A stretch of 50,118 nucleotides of DNA from an uncultured Eisenbergiella sp. (GCA_947630215.1 CANRGX010000014.1:1-50118), one strand, 5' to 3'; positions 25,064 to 35,757 are shown, numbered from the stretch's first letter. Notes: generated by a model from the letters alone, not told the origin. A program made the numbers and translations.

Positions 25064-25174
25064 GCAAAGACACTTGTCTTTGCAGGCCGCTGCCGGCAAA
25101 GAGCCGAAACCGGTATGCCATTGTGAACCGGCGGAACGGACCGGAGCCGAATGCGCCGGCTCCCAATGGCATAC
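25064..25174 (+). repeat. Dense inverted repeats in the spacer before oppB
   Basis: GCAAAGACA (25064-25072) can pair with TGTCTTTGC (25075-25083). The latter can alternatively pair with GCAAAGA (25096-25102), as in TTTGCAGGC/GCCGGCAAA, so the two stems exclude each other. Next, GTATGCCATTG (25113-25123) is the exact inverse of CAATGGCATAC (25164-25174), enclosing an inner GGAGCCG/CGGCTCC-type stem. The remaining parts of the 323-bp spacer (24892-24937 and 24966-25063) show no gene. It may be an RNA element, an mRNA-processing site or a dispersed palindromic repeat. Confidence 0.55.
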
Positions 25175-25214
25175 AGAGAGCCATCCTTATGTTGGGTTAA
25201 AGCGAGGAAAGACT

Positions 25215-26258
25215 ATGGGAAAATATGTGTTAAAGAGATTTGGATATATGTTCGTGGTGTTGGTGATCCTTTCCTTCATCATGTTCATGATCTACAGTCT
25301 GGTGCCTGCCAACCGGGCCTATACCGACGCCAAAGCGGAGTACACCAGCCTGAAAAATTCCATTCCCAAGGGGAAAGCGGACGAGTATTTCAATGAGATC
25401 TATCTGAAATACCAGAGAATGTACGGCACGGATACCAACAACAAGGTGATCCGCTATCTGCGCTGGGTCGGCCTTTATCCGCTCTACGACGGAAAATACG
25501 ACGGCCTGCTGCAGGGGAACCTGGGGTATTCCTACGACTATAAAAAGCCTGTGGTGGACGTGGTGGCACAGCCGATGAAGAACACCATCAAGATCAATAT
25601 TTTTGCCACCATCCTGGCGCTGGGCATCACGATTCCGCTGGGGATCCACTGTGCCGTCAAACGGGGCAGCCGGTTCGATCAGGGAATCCAGGTGCTGACC
25701 ATCATCGGCTACAGCCTGCCGACCTTTTTGATCTCTATCCTGTTTATCTGGATTTTCTGTTCCAAACTGCATATTTTCCCGCCCAGCGGCATGAAGACGC
25801 CGGGCTCCAACTTCACCGGATGGCGGAAGTTTAAGGACGATATGTACTACATGGCGCTGCCGCTGATCACCATGACGTTTTGTTCGCTGGGCGGCATGAC
25901 CCGTTACGTGCGCGCTTCCATGATCGAAGCGCTGTCCATGGACTGCATCCGCACCGCCAGGGCCAAGGGCCTGCGGGAAAAGGTGGTCATTTATTCCCAT
26001 GCCTGGCGCAACGCCTTGATTCCCATTGTGACGCTGGTAGTGGGGTGGTTTCTGAGCATTTTCTCCGGTTCCCTGGTGATTGAGAACATCTTCGCCTGGA
26101 ACGGTATGGGCCGTCTCATGCTCTCGGCGCTCAGAACGGCGGATTATGACGTGGTACTGCTGATGCAGATGTTCTATGTGGGCATGTCCCTTCTGGGCAC
26201 GCTGGTCATTGACATCGTTTACGGTCTCGTGGATCCCCGTGTCCGCGTGAACAAATAA
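25215..26258 (+). CDS. oppB: Oligopeptide ABC transporter permease, OppB/DppB type
   Basis: The ATG at 25215 is preceded by GAGGAAAG; the longer frame to 25074 runs through the hairpin region and is not coding. The 347-residue protein has six predicted helices. The first (FGYMFVVLVILSFIMFMIY) is followed by an outside region of about 100 residues (AYTDAKAEYTSLKN through LRWVGLYPLYDGKYDGLLQG). The cytoplasmic EAA loop reads YVRASMIEALSMDCIRTARAKGL and contacts the ATPases. It forms the translocation pore with the OppC-type subunit encoded 18 bp downstream. Part of the operon binding protein-oppB-oppC-oppD-oppF. Confidence 0.93.
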   Translation: MGKYVLKRFGYMFVVLVILSFIMFMIYSLVPANRAYTDAKAEYTSLKNSIPKGKADEYFNEIYLKYQRMYGTDTNNKVIRYLRWVGLYPLYDGKYDGLLQGNLGYSYDYKKPVVDVVAQPMKNTIKINIFATILALGITIPLGIHCAVKRGSRFDQGIQVLTIIGYSLPTFLISILFIWIFCSKLHIFPPSGMKTPGSNFTGWRKFKDDMYYMALPLITMTFCSLGGMTRYVRASMIEALSMDCIRTARAKGLREKVVIYSHAWRNALIPIVTLVVGWFLSIFSGSLVIENIFAWNGMGRLMLSALRTADYDVVLLMQMFYVGMSLLGTLVIDIVYGLVDPRVRVNK

Positions 26259-26276
26259 GGAAGGAGGACAGACGGA

Positions 26277-28238
26277 ATGAGTAAGAACAAGCAGGCTTCC
26301 TCCAAAAAGAGCGGCTGGCTTTCGCGGTTTTTCAACGGCGGCGGCAATCAGCTGGCGGACGATATGCTGGGAAAGGATGCGTCCGCGGAGGTGGAGGTCA
26401 TCGTCAGCCCCATGCGGCAGGTGATCAACAATTTCCTGGAACGCAAACTGGCAGTGGGCGCCCTGGTGCTCCTGATCGTGATGTTCCTGATCATGTTCAT
26501 CGGGCCGCTGTTCATGCCCAAATATAAGGATTCTTACACGGAGGTCACCCAGCAGAGCATGGCGCCCAACATGAGGCTCATGTCGGTGCCCAAAGAACTG
26601 CGGGGCGACATCAAAATGATCGACGGCTACGGCTCCTTTTCCGTGGGCCTGTCCAACGCAGGCAAGGTCTATGTCTGGGGCTCCACCCAGATCGGCACCA
26701 CCGGCGTGGACATCGGCGTGATCCCGGAGGAAGTGCAGAATACCCGGATCGCCATGGTGGCGGCCGGTATCGATCATATCGTGGCCATCGGCGAGGACGG
26801 AAAGGTGTACTGCTGGGGCTCCAACAGCCTGGGACAGTACGGCACGCTGGCCGAAGCGGAAGCGGCGGGCAAGGCTGCCAATCCCAATATTGCCTACTTC
26901 CCGCAGGAACTGGCGGATAACGGCGTGGACGTAGCGAATGTCAAGAAGCTGACCTGCGGCTATCAGGCGTCCGCCATTCTGATGAACGACGGCACCCTGT
27001 ATTTGTGGGGCAACAAGCTGACCTACGCCAACATGGATCTGTTCCTGGCGGCGGGCAAGGTTTATGATATCGACTTTACCTTAAATTATATCGTGGGTCT
27101 GAATAACAAGCGGACCTCCATCTATACCGGCTCCCGGGATCTGTATAACACCGTGCGGACCAATGTGGGCAGTCCGGGCAAGAAGATTTCCGAGTACTTA
27201 AACGGCAGAAAGATCGACGCCATTACGGCGACCAACACCAGCGTCTGCCTGCTGCTGGACGACGGATCCCTCTGCTTTTCCGGTGATTTCCCTCTGGACG
27301 CCACCAAGGCGCCGGAACTTTCCGCGGATGAAGATTACGTGCAGATCGTGGGCGGTTCCTACCATTATTCCGGCCTGACCAACAAAGGCAACGTTTACTC
27401 CTGGGGCAGCAACGCGCTGGATCAGACGGAGGTGCCGGACGATGTGACCGGTGCCCAGAAGCTGTATACGGGCGCGTTCCAGACCTATGCGGTGGACGAA
27501 AACGACGTGCTGCTGGATAAATGGGGATTAAAGGGCTATCTGTTCGGTACGGACAACCGGGGCGCGGACATCTTCCAGCGTATCATCAACGGCGGAAAAA
27601 TGACCATGACCGTGGGCGCGGTGGCCGTCATCATTTCCTCCCTGATCGGCATCCTGGTGGGCTGTGTTTCCGGGTATTTCGGCGGCAGAGTGGACGTGTT
27701 CCTCATGCGTGTGGCCGAGATTTTCTCCGCCATTCCGTTTCTGCCTTTTGCCATGATCCTTTCGGCGGTCATGAGCCATATGGTGCTTTCCGAAACGATG
27801 CGGATATTCATTATTATGTGTATTCTGGGCGTGCTGACCTGGCCCGGGCTTGCCAGACTGGTGCGCGGACAGGTGCTTCTGGCCCGTGAGAGCGAGTACG
27901 TGACGGCGGCCAAGTCCATGGGCGTCAAGGAGAGCGTGATTGCCTTCAAGCACATCCTGCCCAACGTCATGTCCGTCATCCTGGTGACTCTGATGCTGGA
28001 TTTTGGAACCTGTATGCTTACGGAATCCTCCCTGAGCTATCTGGGCTTCGGCGTGGCCTATCCCAGACCGACCTGGGGCAATATGTTAAACGGCGCCAAC
28101 AATGAAACCATCATCAACGCTTACTGGTGGCAGTGGGTGTTCACGTCCATTTTCCTGGCCGTGACCACCATCTGCATCAATATTGTGGGCGACGCCCTGC
28201 GCGACGTGCTGGATCCGAAGGCCAGCGTAGAAAAGTAA
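26277..28238 (+). CDS. oppC: Oligopeptide permease OppC with inserted RCC1-like beta-propeller
   Basis: At 653 residues it is about twice normal OppC length. Residues 58-80 form the usual first helix. Residues ~112-415 hold a repeat domain in which a strand motif recurs: GKVYVWGS (129-136), GKVYCWGSNSLGQYG (175-189), GTLYLWGNK (239-247) and GNVYSWGSNALDQ (371-383), with weaker copies near DGSLCFSGD. This is the blade pattern of RCC1/BLIP-II propellers. From residue 424 the ordinary permease resumes with FGTDNRGADIFQRII, five helices and the EAA loop YVTAAKSMGVKESVIAFKHI. By topology the propeller lies outside the membrane, facing the binding protein. The frame is unbroken and base use is even, so this is a true fusion, not an assembly error. 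Confidence 0.93.
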   Translation: MSKNKQASSKKSGWLSRFFNGGGNQLADDMLGKDASAEVEVIVSPMRQVINNFLERKLAVGALVLLIVMFLIMFIGPLFMPKYKDSYTEVTQQSMAPNMRLMSVPKELRGDIKMIDGYGSFSVGLSNAGKVYVWGSTQIGTTGVDIGVIPEEVQNTRIAMVAAGIDHIVAIGEDGKVYCWGSNSLGQYGTLAEAEAAGKAANPNIAYFPQELADNGVDVANVKKLTCGYQASAILMNDGTLYLWGNKLTYANMDLFLAAGKVYDIDFTLNYIVGLNNKRTSIYTGSRDLYNTVRTNVGSPGKKISEYLNGRKIDAITATNTSVCLLLDDGSLCFSGDFPLDATKAPELSADEDYVQIVGGSYHYSGLTNKGNVYSWGSNALDQTEVPDDVTGAQKLYTGAFQTYAVDENDVLLDKWGLKGYLFGTDNRGADIFQRIINGGKMTMTVGAVAVIISSLIGILVGCVSGYFGGRVDVFLMRVAEIFSAIPFLPFAMILSAVMSHMVLSETMRIFIIMCILGVLTWPGLARLVRGQVLLARESEYVTAAKSMGVKESVIAFKHILPNVMSVILVTLMLDFGTCMLTESSLSYLGFGVAYPRPTWGNMLNGANNETIINAYWWQWVFTSIFLAVTTICINIVGDALRDVLDPKASVEK

Positions 28239-28254
28239 GGAGGGACAGAAAAGG

Positions 28255-29268
<1,014 letters not shown>

Positions 29269-30851
29269 TCTGAAAAAATACTTCCCCGTCGCAAAGTCCT
29301 CCCTGTTCCAGAAAGAACAGCTTTACGTCAGAGCCAACGAGGATATTACGCTGGATATTTACGAGGGAGAGACGCTGGGCGTGGTGGGAGAATCCGGCTG
29401 CGGCAAATCCACCCTGGGACGCGTGCTCTTGCAGCTCTATCCCCAGACCGCCGGCACCACCATGTATTACGGTTCCACCCTGGCGGACACGGCGCCCGCC
29501 TATGTGAAGCATACGCTGAAAAATCTGGGCAAGTATAAGGCTGCCCTGCAGAAGGCGCAGGAAAAGGTTGCCCAGCTGGATCAGAAGGTGGAACAGGCCG
29601 GCGGCAAGGACAACGCGGACTTCTATCTGCTGCAGGAGCAGAACCTGGCCCGCTGCGAGGCCCAGACCTGTCTGACCAATATCGTCAAGATCCTGGGCGG
29701 ATTTTTTGCGGCGGACGAAGAAAAGGGAACCGCGCTTTTGCTTGAGGAATACGACGCCAATGAGAAGCGCCGGAAGGCGAGGGAGAAGTATATCGCCGCC
29801 AGCCAGGATTATGAACAGAGTCTGGAACCGGACGCGAAGGGCAAAAACAGCGAAGGGCTCAAAGGGAAAATGGACGCGGCCAAACAGGAGCTGGACGCCT
29901 GTCAGTCCGTCTGCGACAAGATCACAGCACGGCTTTCCGATCTGCGCGCCGTCCACGCGGGAGAAGCAGAGTTTGACAAATATGAGGCCATGCGGGACGA
30001 GGGCATCGATCTGTCCCGCTTAAAGTACAACGAAATGCGGGTATTTCGGAAGGATCTGCAGATCATTTTCCAGGATCCCTATTCCAGCTTAAATCCCCGT
30101 ATGACCATTGGCCAAATCATTGAGGAAGGGCTGCTGACCCACAACTTTTACCGGCACGGGACGGAGAAAATGCACGCGCACATCGTCAAGACGATGGAGG
30201 AGTGCGGTCTGCAGGAATATATGCTGCACCGGTACCCGCACCAGTTTTCCGGCGGCCAGCGGCAGCGTGTGGCCATCGCCAGGGCGCTGGCGGTACAGCC
30301 CAAGTTCATCGTCTGCGACGAGTGTGTGTCCGCCCTGGACGTTTCCATTCAGTCGCAGATCATCAATCTGCTCCAGGAGCTGAAGGAAAAGCAGAATCTG
30401 ACCTATATGTTCATTTCCCACGATCTGTCCGTGGTGCGTTATATTTCGGACCGCATCTGTGTGATGTATCTGGGCAATGTGGTGGAGCTGGGCGACAGCG
30501 AGACGATCTTCACCGACCCCCGTCATCCTTATACGGTAGCGCTTTTGTCCTCCATCCCTACGACGGATCCGGAGAGCCTGAAAAAGGATCGCATTCTGCT
30601 GGAGGGCAATATCCCCAGTCCCATCAAGCCCCCTACGGGGTGCAAGTTCCACACCCGCTGCTACATGGCGTGCGACAAGTGCAAGAACGTGCCGCCGGAA
30701 CTTTGCGAAGTGGAGCCGGGACACTTCCTGGCCTGCCATTTCCCGCAGAAAAAGCTGGATGAAAACGGCGGATACCTCTTTGAGATGCCCAAGACCATGA
30801 AGGCGCAGCGGAATACGGAGCAGGAAGCATAGGCAGGATAGGAGCGGTTTT

Positions 30852-31049
30852 ATGTTTTTTCGCAAACGTCTGAAGAAAATGACGCCACAGGAGGAGGAAG
30901 AAAAGCTGCGGGAGCTTTCCGGCGAAAAGGTGGGCTGGAAGGATAAGTTCGCCATGATCGTGTCCGCCTATCTCGTGCTGGTGCTGCCCGCCATCCTCAT
31001 TCTCCTGGTGCTGTGCGCCATGGCGCTGGGTCTTTGGGGCCTGCTGTAA
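30852..31049 (+). CDS. Small membrane protein behind the Opp operon
   Basis: It encodes 65 residues: a charged N-terminal half (RKRLKKMTPQEEEEKLREL) and one long hydrophobic helix (residues ~36-64, ending LGLWGLL). AGGAG stands about 9 bases before the ATG. It follows oppF by 19 bp and precedes the operon terminator, so it is the last gene of the oligopeptide operon. A small accessory subunit of the unusual transporter is an attractive idea but rests on position only. I do not know the family. Confidence 0.7.
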   Translation: MFFRKRLKKMTPQEEEEKLRELSGEKVGWKDKFAMIVSAYLVLVLPAILILLVLCAMALGLWGLL

Positions 31050-31061
31050 ATAAGAAAGAAG

Positions 31062-31097
31062 GGAGACGTTCCTGCTCCGGCCGGACGTCTCCTTTTT
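31062..31097 (+). terminator. Terminator of the oligopeptide operon
   Basis: GGAGACGT (31062-31069) pairs with ACGTCTCC (31085-31092), followed by TTTTT. Confidence 0.85.
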
Positions 31098-31126
31098 GGC
31101 GGCCGCATTTTTCCCTGTTATTTTCC

Positions 31127-31155
31127 TTGAAATCTTACAAAAAGTATGATAGAAT
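31127..31155 (+). promoter_or_regulatory. secG promoter
   Basis: TTGAAA (31127-31132) and TAGAAT (31150-31155) are 17 bp apart, 31 bp before the secG start. Confidence 0.65.
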
Positions 31156-31186
31156 CAATTTTGCGTAATGCTGGGAGGTGTTTGAA

Positions 31187-31432
31187 ATGGAAGTGTTGCG
31201 GATCATTTTGACGGTCGTCTTTATATTGGTGAGCCTTGCGCTGACGGTATTGGTTCTGATGCAGGAGGGCAAACAGGCCGGACTGGGCGCCATCAGCGGC
31301 GCGGCCGAGACCTATTGGGGCAAGAATAAAGGCCGTTCCATGGAGGGCCGGCTGGTCAGGATCACAAAGTATCTGGCCGTCGCCTTTATCCTGCTTGCGA
31401 TTCTGCTGAATATTTCCAGAATCTGGGGATGA
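31187..31432 (+). CDS. secG: Preprotein translocase subunit SecG
   Basis: The start at ATG 31187 follows GGGAGGTG (31173-31180) at the right distance; the in-frame GTG at 31178 lies inside that site. The 81-residue protein has two membrane helices (IILTVVFILVSLALTVLVLM and the C-terminal YLAVAFILLAILLNI) joined by the conserved loop QEGKQAGLGAISGAAETYWG. SecG joins SecYE and helps the SecA-driven export cycle. It begins the classic Firmicutes cluster secG-rnr-smpB but has its own terminator at 31453-31477, so read-through must supply the following genes or they use another start. Confidence 0.95.
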   Translation: MEVLRIILTVVFILVSLALTVLVLMQEGKQAGLGAISGAAETYWGKNKGRSMEGRLVRITKYLAVAFILLAILLNISRIWG

Positions 31433-31452
31433 AGAAACTGTGATCACAAAAG

Positions 31453-31477
31453 CACTCCGTTACCGGGGTGTTTTTTT
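31453..31477 (+). terminator. secG terminator
   Basis: CACTCCG (31453-31459) pairs with CGGGGTG (31464-31470) with one G-T pair, and a run of seven Ts follows. Confidence 0.8.
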
Positions 31478-31526
31478 GTTAAGGAAAAGCCGCCTGCGCA
31501 GCGCGGCCGGATGAAAACGGGGAACG

Positions 31527-33722
31527 ATGGGAGAATTATTTTCGGAACGGAAAAAGAAAATATGCGATCTGCTGGCGGATCCGCGCTACGTGCCCATGAA
31601 GGAGAAGGAACTGGCGATCTTTTGTCAGGTGGGCCCGCAGGAGCGGGAAGAACTGACCCGGGTGCTGGAAGAACTGCTGGAGGAGAAAAAGATTCTGCGC
31701 ACAAAGCGCGGCCGGTATGTTCTGGCGCAGGAGCAGACGTTTTCCGGCGTCTTTCGCAGCAGCGGGAAGGGCTTCGGCTTCGTCACCGTGCAGGAGACGG
31801 CGGAGGAGTTTTATATCCCGGAAGGGTTCGTGGGAGGCGCGATGCATCAGGATACGGTGAAAATACGTCTGCTTCCCCAAAAGCGGGGCCCCCTGCAGGA
31901 GGCGCAGATCCTGGAGGTGATACAACGGGCTTTTACGCAGGTGGTGGGCACCTACCAGAAGCAGAAAAGCTTCGGCTTTGTGGTGCCGGATAACCCGAAG
32001 CTGACGACGGATATTTTCATCCCCGGAGAAAAGAGCCGTCACGCGGCGGACAGGACAAAGGTGGTGGCGCAGATCACAGATTATGGGGATCGGAGGCACA
32101 ATCCGGAGGGCGAGATTGTGGAGATCCTGGGGCAGGAGACCGATCCGGGCGTGGATATTCTTTCCGTGGTGCGCGCTTACGGGCTGCCGGAGACATTTTC
32201 CCAGAAGGTGCTGGGGCAGGCGCAGCGGGCAGCGTCGCCGGTGAGCGGCCAGGACTGTACCGGCAGACGGGATCTGCGCGGGGTGCAGATGGTCACCATC
32301 GACGGGGCGGACGCCAGGGATTTGGACGACGCGGTCAGTCTCACCGAGCAGGACGGACGGTATCTGCTGGGCGTGCATATCGCGGACGTGGCCAATTATG
32401 TGCAGGAAAATTCCGCGCTGGACTGGGAGGCAAAGACGCGGGGCACCAGCGTCTATCTGGCGGATCGGGTGATCCCCATGCTGCCCGGCGCGCTTTCCAA
32501 CGGGATCTGTTCCCTGCAGGAGGGGGAGGATCGGCTGGCGCTTTCCTGTCTGATGGAGATAGACGCCCAGGGGAATGTGACAGGGCACGAGATCACAGAG
32601 TCCGTGATCCGGGTGGATCGGCGGATGAATTATGATCAGGTGGAGCGGATTCTGGAAGGACAGGAGGAACTGACGGAGGCAGACAGGGAACTGGCGCCGA
32701 TGTTGGAACGGATGGCCCGTCTGTCCGCCATTTTGCGCCGGAAACGGCAGGAGCGGGGCGCGGTGGACTTCGATTTCCCGGAGTGTCAGATAGAACTGGA
32801 TGAACAGGGCTTTCCCGTGGACATCCGGCCCCGGCAGCGCAGCGTTTCCATGAAGCTGATTGAAGATTTCATGCTGGCCGCCAACGAGACGGTGGCGGAG
32901 CACTTCTTCTGGCTGGATCTGCCCTTTGTCTACCGTACCCACGAAAAACCGGATCCGGAAAAGCTGGAGAAGCTCTCCTTTTTCCTCTCTCAGTTCGGGT
33001 ATCGGATCCGAAGTAACGGGACCTATGCCAAGGAACTGCAGAAGCTGCTGGATCGGGCGAAGGGCACGCCGGAGGAGGGGCTGATCGGGCGGCTGGTGCT
33101 GCGGAGCATGAAGCGCGCCGCCTATACCACGGACTGCACGGGCCACTATGGACTGGCGGCCCGGTATTACTGTCATTTCACATCTCCCATCCGGCGGTAC
33201 CCCGATCTGCAGATCCATCGGATCATCAAGGATTTTCTGCGGGGACGTCTGACGGAGGAAAAAATTGCCCACTACCGGGAGATCCTGCCCGGGATCGCGC
33301 AGCATTCCTCGGCCATGGAGCGGCGTGGCGACGAGGCCGAACGGGAGGTGGAGAAGCGCAAGAAGGTGCAGTTTATGCAGCGGCATATCGGTCAGGTATA
33401 CGAGGGCGTCATCTGTGGCGTCACCGGCTGGGGGCTGTATGTGGAGCTGCCCAATACGGCAGAGGGACTGGTGCACATCGGCAGTCTGCCGGGGGATTAC
33501 TATCTTTATCATGAGGAAAGCTATGAACTGACGGGGGAAAGAACCGGCGTCAGCTATAAGCTGGGCCAGAAAATGTGGGTGAAGGTATCCGGCGCGGACG
33601 CCTTCCTGCAAACCCTGGATTTGGAACCGGCCACGGAAAGCGACAGGCAGGCGGCACAAAAGCCGTCCTGTCCGGGAGGTTGGGATGGAAAAGGAAAGAC
33701 AGAAGCTGATTGCGAACAATAA
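31527..33722 (+). CDS. rnr: Ribonuclease R
   Basis: This 3'-5' exoribonuclease of the RNB family (731 residues) degrades structured RNA and, with tmRNA-SmpB, the mRNAs of stalled ribosomes. A winged-helix-like start ([20 protein letters not shown]) is followed by two cold-shock-type domains (KGFGFVTVQ at ~84 and [20 protein letters not shown] at ~147). The RNB core carries the metal-binding Asp cluster in [16 protein letters not shown], then HIADVANYV, and the [14 protein letters not shown] motif. An S1 domain follows ([20 protein letters not shown]). The C-terminal tail is short and overlaps smpB by 38 bp in another frame. All catalytic residues appear intact. Confidence 0.97.
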   Translation: MGELFSERKKKICDLLADPRYVPMKEKELAIFCQVGPQEREELTRVLEELLEEKKILRTKRGRYVLAQEQTFSGVFRSSGKGFGFVTVQETAEEFYIPEGFVGGAMHQDTVKIRLLPQKRGPLQEAQILEVIQRAFTQVVGTYQKQKSFGFVVPDNPKLTTDIFIPGEKSRHAADRTKVVAQITDYGDRRHNPEGEIVEILGQETDPGVDILSVVRAYGLPETFSQKVLGQAQRAASPVSGQDCTGRRDLRGVQMVTIDGADARDLDDAVSLTEQDGRYLLGVHIADVANYVQENSALDWEAKTRGTSVYLADRVIPMLPGALSNGICSLQEGEDRLALSCLMEIDAQGNVTGHEITESVIRVDRRMNYDQVERILEGQEELTEADRELAPMLERMARLSAILRRKRQERGAVDFDFPECQIELDEQGFPVDIRPRQRSVSMKLIEDFMLAANETVAEHFFWLDLPFVYRTHEKPDPEKLEKLSFFLSQFGYRIRSNGTYAKELQKLLDRAKGTPEEGLIGRLVLRSMKRAAYTTDCTGHYGLAARYYCHFTSPIRRYPDLQIHRIIKDFLRGRLTEEKIAHYREILPGIAQHSSAMERRGDEAEREVEKRKKVQFMQRHIGQVYEGVICGVTGWGLYVELPNTAEGLVHIGSLPGDYYLYHEESYELTGERTGVSYKLGQKMWVKVSGADAFLQTLDLEPATESDRQAAQKPSCPGGWDGKGKTEADCEQ

Positions 33723-34152
33723 AAAGGTATTTCACGACTATTTCGTGGAGGAAAAGTATGAGGCGGGCCTGGTACTGCACGGCACGGAGGTCAAGAGCCT
33801 GCGCATGGGAAAATGCAGCATCAAGGAAGCCTTCGTGCAGATCGACAGGGGCGAGATCTTTGTGGTCGGTATGCACATCAGCCCCTACGAAAAGGGGAAT
33901 CTGTTCAACCGGGATCCGCTCAGGACCCGGAAGCTTTTGCTGCATAAGGCGCAGATCAGTAAGCTGGCCGGCCAGTGCAGGCAGAAGGGATATACGATCA
34001 TGCCGATTCAGGTCTATTTTAAGGACGGCAGGGCGAAGCTGGAGATCGGCCTGTGCCGCGGCAAAAAGCTGTATGACAAGCGGCAGGACATCGCCAAACG
34101 CGACCAGCGCCGGGAGGTGGAAAAGGAATTTAAGGTAAAAAACCTGGGATAA
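33685..34152 (+). CDS. smpB: SsrA-binding protein SmpB
   Basis: This 155-residue protein is the obligate partner of tmRNA, binding its tRNA-like domain and bringing it to stalled ribosomes. Family segments seen are [51 protein letters not shown] and a basic tail ([18 protein letters not shown]) that reads the empty mRNA channel. The start has GGGAGG upstream and lies 38 bp inside the end of rnr, implying coupled translation. In many Firmicutes ssrA follows smpB directly; here it is 33 kb upstream. Confidence 0.97.
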   Translation: MEKERQKLIANNKKVFHDYFVEEKYEAGLVLHGTEVKSLRMGKCSIKEAFVQIDRGEIFVVGMHISPYEKGNLFNRDPLRTRKLLLHKAQISKLAGQCRQKGYTIMPIQVYFKDGRAKLEIGLCRGKKLYDKRQDIAKRDQRREVEKEFKVKNLG

Positions 34153-34182
34153 ACGGCGGGCGGCTTTTGCGGTCTGTATCCA

Positions 34183-34211
34183 TTGAAAAGCGTGCCGTTG
34201 TGTGGTATGAT
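34183..34211 (+). promoter_or_regulatory. Promoter of the murE-rsgA gene cluster
   Basis: TTGAAA (34183-34188) and TATGAT (34206-34211) have a 17-bp spacer. The start would lie about 50 bp before murE. The long run of overlapping genes down to rsgA suggests this promoter can serve all of them. Confidence 0.65.
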
Positions 34212-34266
34212 ACTGGAAAATGCAGCGCTTACAGCGACGGAATCGGAAGTAAAGGAGCGTTTATAC

Positions 34267-35757
34267 ATGAAGCCTTTATGCGCATTGCTGGAACAACTGG
34301 AATATGTCTGTGAAAGGGGAAGCCAGCAGCGGCAGGTGTCCGCCGTGGTGTATGATTCCCGCAGGGTCACGCCGGGCTGTCTCTTTGTCTGTATTGAAGG
34401 GGCCAATTTCGACGGACATACGGCCGCCGCAGAAGCGGTGTGCCATGGCGCAGAGGTACTGGTGGTGCAAAAGGAGGTTTCCCTTCCTGCCCAGGCCGAC
34501 GTGACGGTGATCCGCGTGGCGGATACCCGCTACGCTATGGCCTTTCTTTCGGCGGCCTGGTTTGACCATCCGGCGGACAGACTGACCACCATCGGCATTA
34601 CGGGCACCAAGGGCAAGACCACCACCACCTATCTGGTAAAATCCATTCTGGAAAACGCGGGACGAAAGGTGGGACTGGTGGGCACCATCGAGGTGATCAT
34701 CGGGGAAGAACACATTCATGCCCAAAATACCACGCCGGAATCCTATGTGCTGCAGGAGTATTTTTCCCGGATGGTGCAGGCCGGATGCGATACCGTGGTG
34801 ATGGAGGTTTCCTCTCAGGCTCTGATGCTGCACCGCACCCAGGGCTTTCTCTTTGATTTCGGGATCTTTACCAATCTGGAGCCGGATCACATCGGCCCCC
34901 ACGAGCATGACAGCTTTGAGGACTATCTGCGCTGCAAGGGACTGCTTTTTCGGCAGTGCCGGGTGGGGATCGTCAACCGGGACGACGCCCATTGGCAGCA
35001 GGTAACAAAGGGGCACACCTGCCGGCTGGAGACTTACGGGCTGACACCGGGCGCCGATCTGGAGGCGCGGCGGCTGGAATTTACCAACGATCAGGGGCGT
35101 CTGGGCGTGCGGTTTGCGGTATATGCAGCGGCGGAGAAAAAGGAGACGGAGGTCTGCATTTCCATGCCGGGCCGGTTTTCCGTCTATAACGCTCTGACTG
35201 CCATCGCCATCTGCCGTCATTTTCAGATTTCCGAAAAGGATGTGCGCAGCGCGCTTCTCAACGCCAGGGTGCGGGGACGCATTGAAATGGTGAAGGTATC
35301 CCCGGCCTATACGGTGATTTTGGACTACGCGCACAACGCCATGGCGCTGGAAAGTCTGCTGACCACGCTTCGGGAATACGAGCACGGCCGTCTGGTCTGC
35401 ATTTTCGGCTGCGGCGGCAACCGTTCCCGGGAAAGACGGTTCGAGATGGGGGAAGTGTCCGGACGGCTTTCGGATTTTACCATCATCACTTCCGACAATC
35501 CCCGGTTTGAAAAACCGGAGGCGATTGTGGAGGACATTCTGACCGGGATAAAAAAGACGGACGGGGCCTATACGGTGGTGATCGACAGGAGAGAGGCCGT
35601 GGGCTATGCCCTGGATCACGCCCGCCCCGGCGATATCATCGTGCTGGCGGGGAAGGGACACGAGGATTACCAGGAGATAGAGGGCGTCAAATATCATATG
35701 GACGACAGGGAACTGATAGAGGAAGCGGCCAGGGAAAGAGGAATTTCCTTTTCATGA
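34267..35757 (+). CDS. murE: UDP-MurNAc-tripeptide synthetase MurE
   Basis: This ATP-dependent ligase adds the third amino acid to UDP-MurNAc-L-Ala-D-Glu in peptidoglycan synthesis (496 residues). The start ATG 34267 is preceded by AAAGGAG. Domain 1 has VVYDSRRVTPGCLFVCI; the P-loop is TGTKGKTTTT; the central domain has NTTPES and VSSQALMLHR; domain 3 has VRGRIEMV, DYAHNAMALE and the specificity loop SDNPRFEKP. Asp-Asn-Pro-Arg marks enzymes that use meso-diaminopimelate, while lysine-adding enzymes have another residue for Arg. So the wall is expected to be of the meso-DAP type. Overlaps priA by 4 bp. Confidence 0.95.
   Translation: MKPLCALLEQLEYVCERGSQQRQVSAVVYDSRRVTPGCLFVCIEGANFDGHTAAAEAVCHGAEVLVVQKEVSLPAQADVTVIRVADTRYAMAFLSAAWFDHPADRLTTIGITGTKGKTTTTYLVKSILENAGRKVGLVGTIEVIIGEEHIHAQNTTPESYVLQEYFSRMVQAGCDTVVMEVSSQALMLHRTQGFLFDFGIFTNLEPDHIGPHEHDSFEDYLRCKGLLFRQCRVGIVNRDDAHWQQVTKGHTCRLETYGLTPGADLEARRLEFTNDQGRLGVRFAVYAAAEKKETEVCISMPGRFSVYNALTAIAICRHFQISEKDVRSALLNARVRGRIEMVKVSPAYTVILDYAHNAMALESLLTTLREYEHGRLVCIFGCGGNRSRERRFEMGEVSGRLSDFTIITSDNPRFEKPEAIVEDILTGIKKTDGAYTVVIDRREAVGYALDHARPGDIIVLAGKGHEDYQEIEGVKYHMDDRELIEEAARERGISFS

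Noticed and set aside
25074-25214. N-terminal extension of OppB by 47 codons
   Set aside because: It would translate the inverted-repeat region, the residues are unlike a permease start, and a ribosome site stands directly before the ATG at 25215.
31536-33719. 727-codon open frame on the minus strand opposite rnr, and similar long minus-strand frames opposite other GC-rich genes (for example 8080-9498, 16019-17521, 22606-24153, 34276-35697)
   Set aside because: These are shadows caused by GC-rich codon use on the coding strand. Their sequences are His/Arg/Gln-rich without motifs or ribosome sites, and the opposite frames are clear family members.
33685-33722. Possible frameshift at the rnr end because it overlaps smpB by 38 bp
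   Set aside because: Both proteins are complete, and a short overlap with an internal ribosome site is a normal coupling arrangement.
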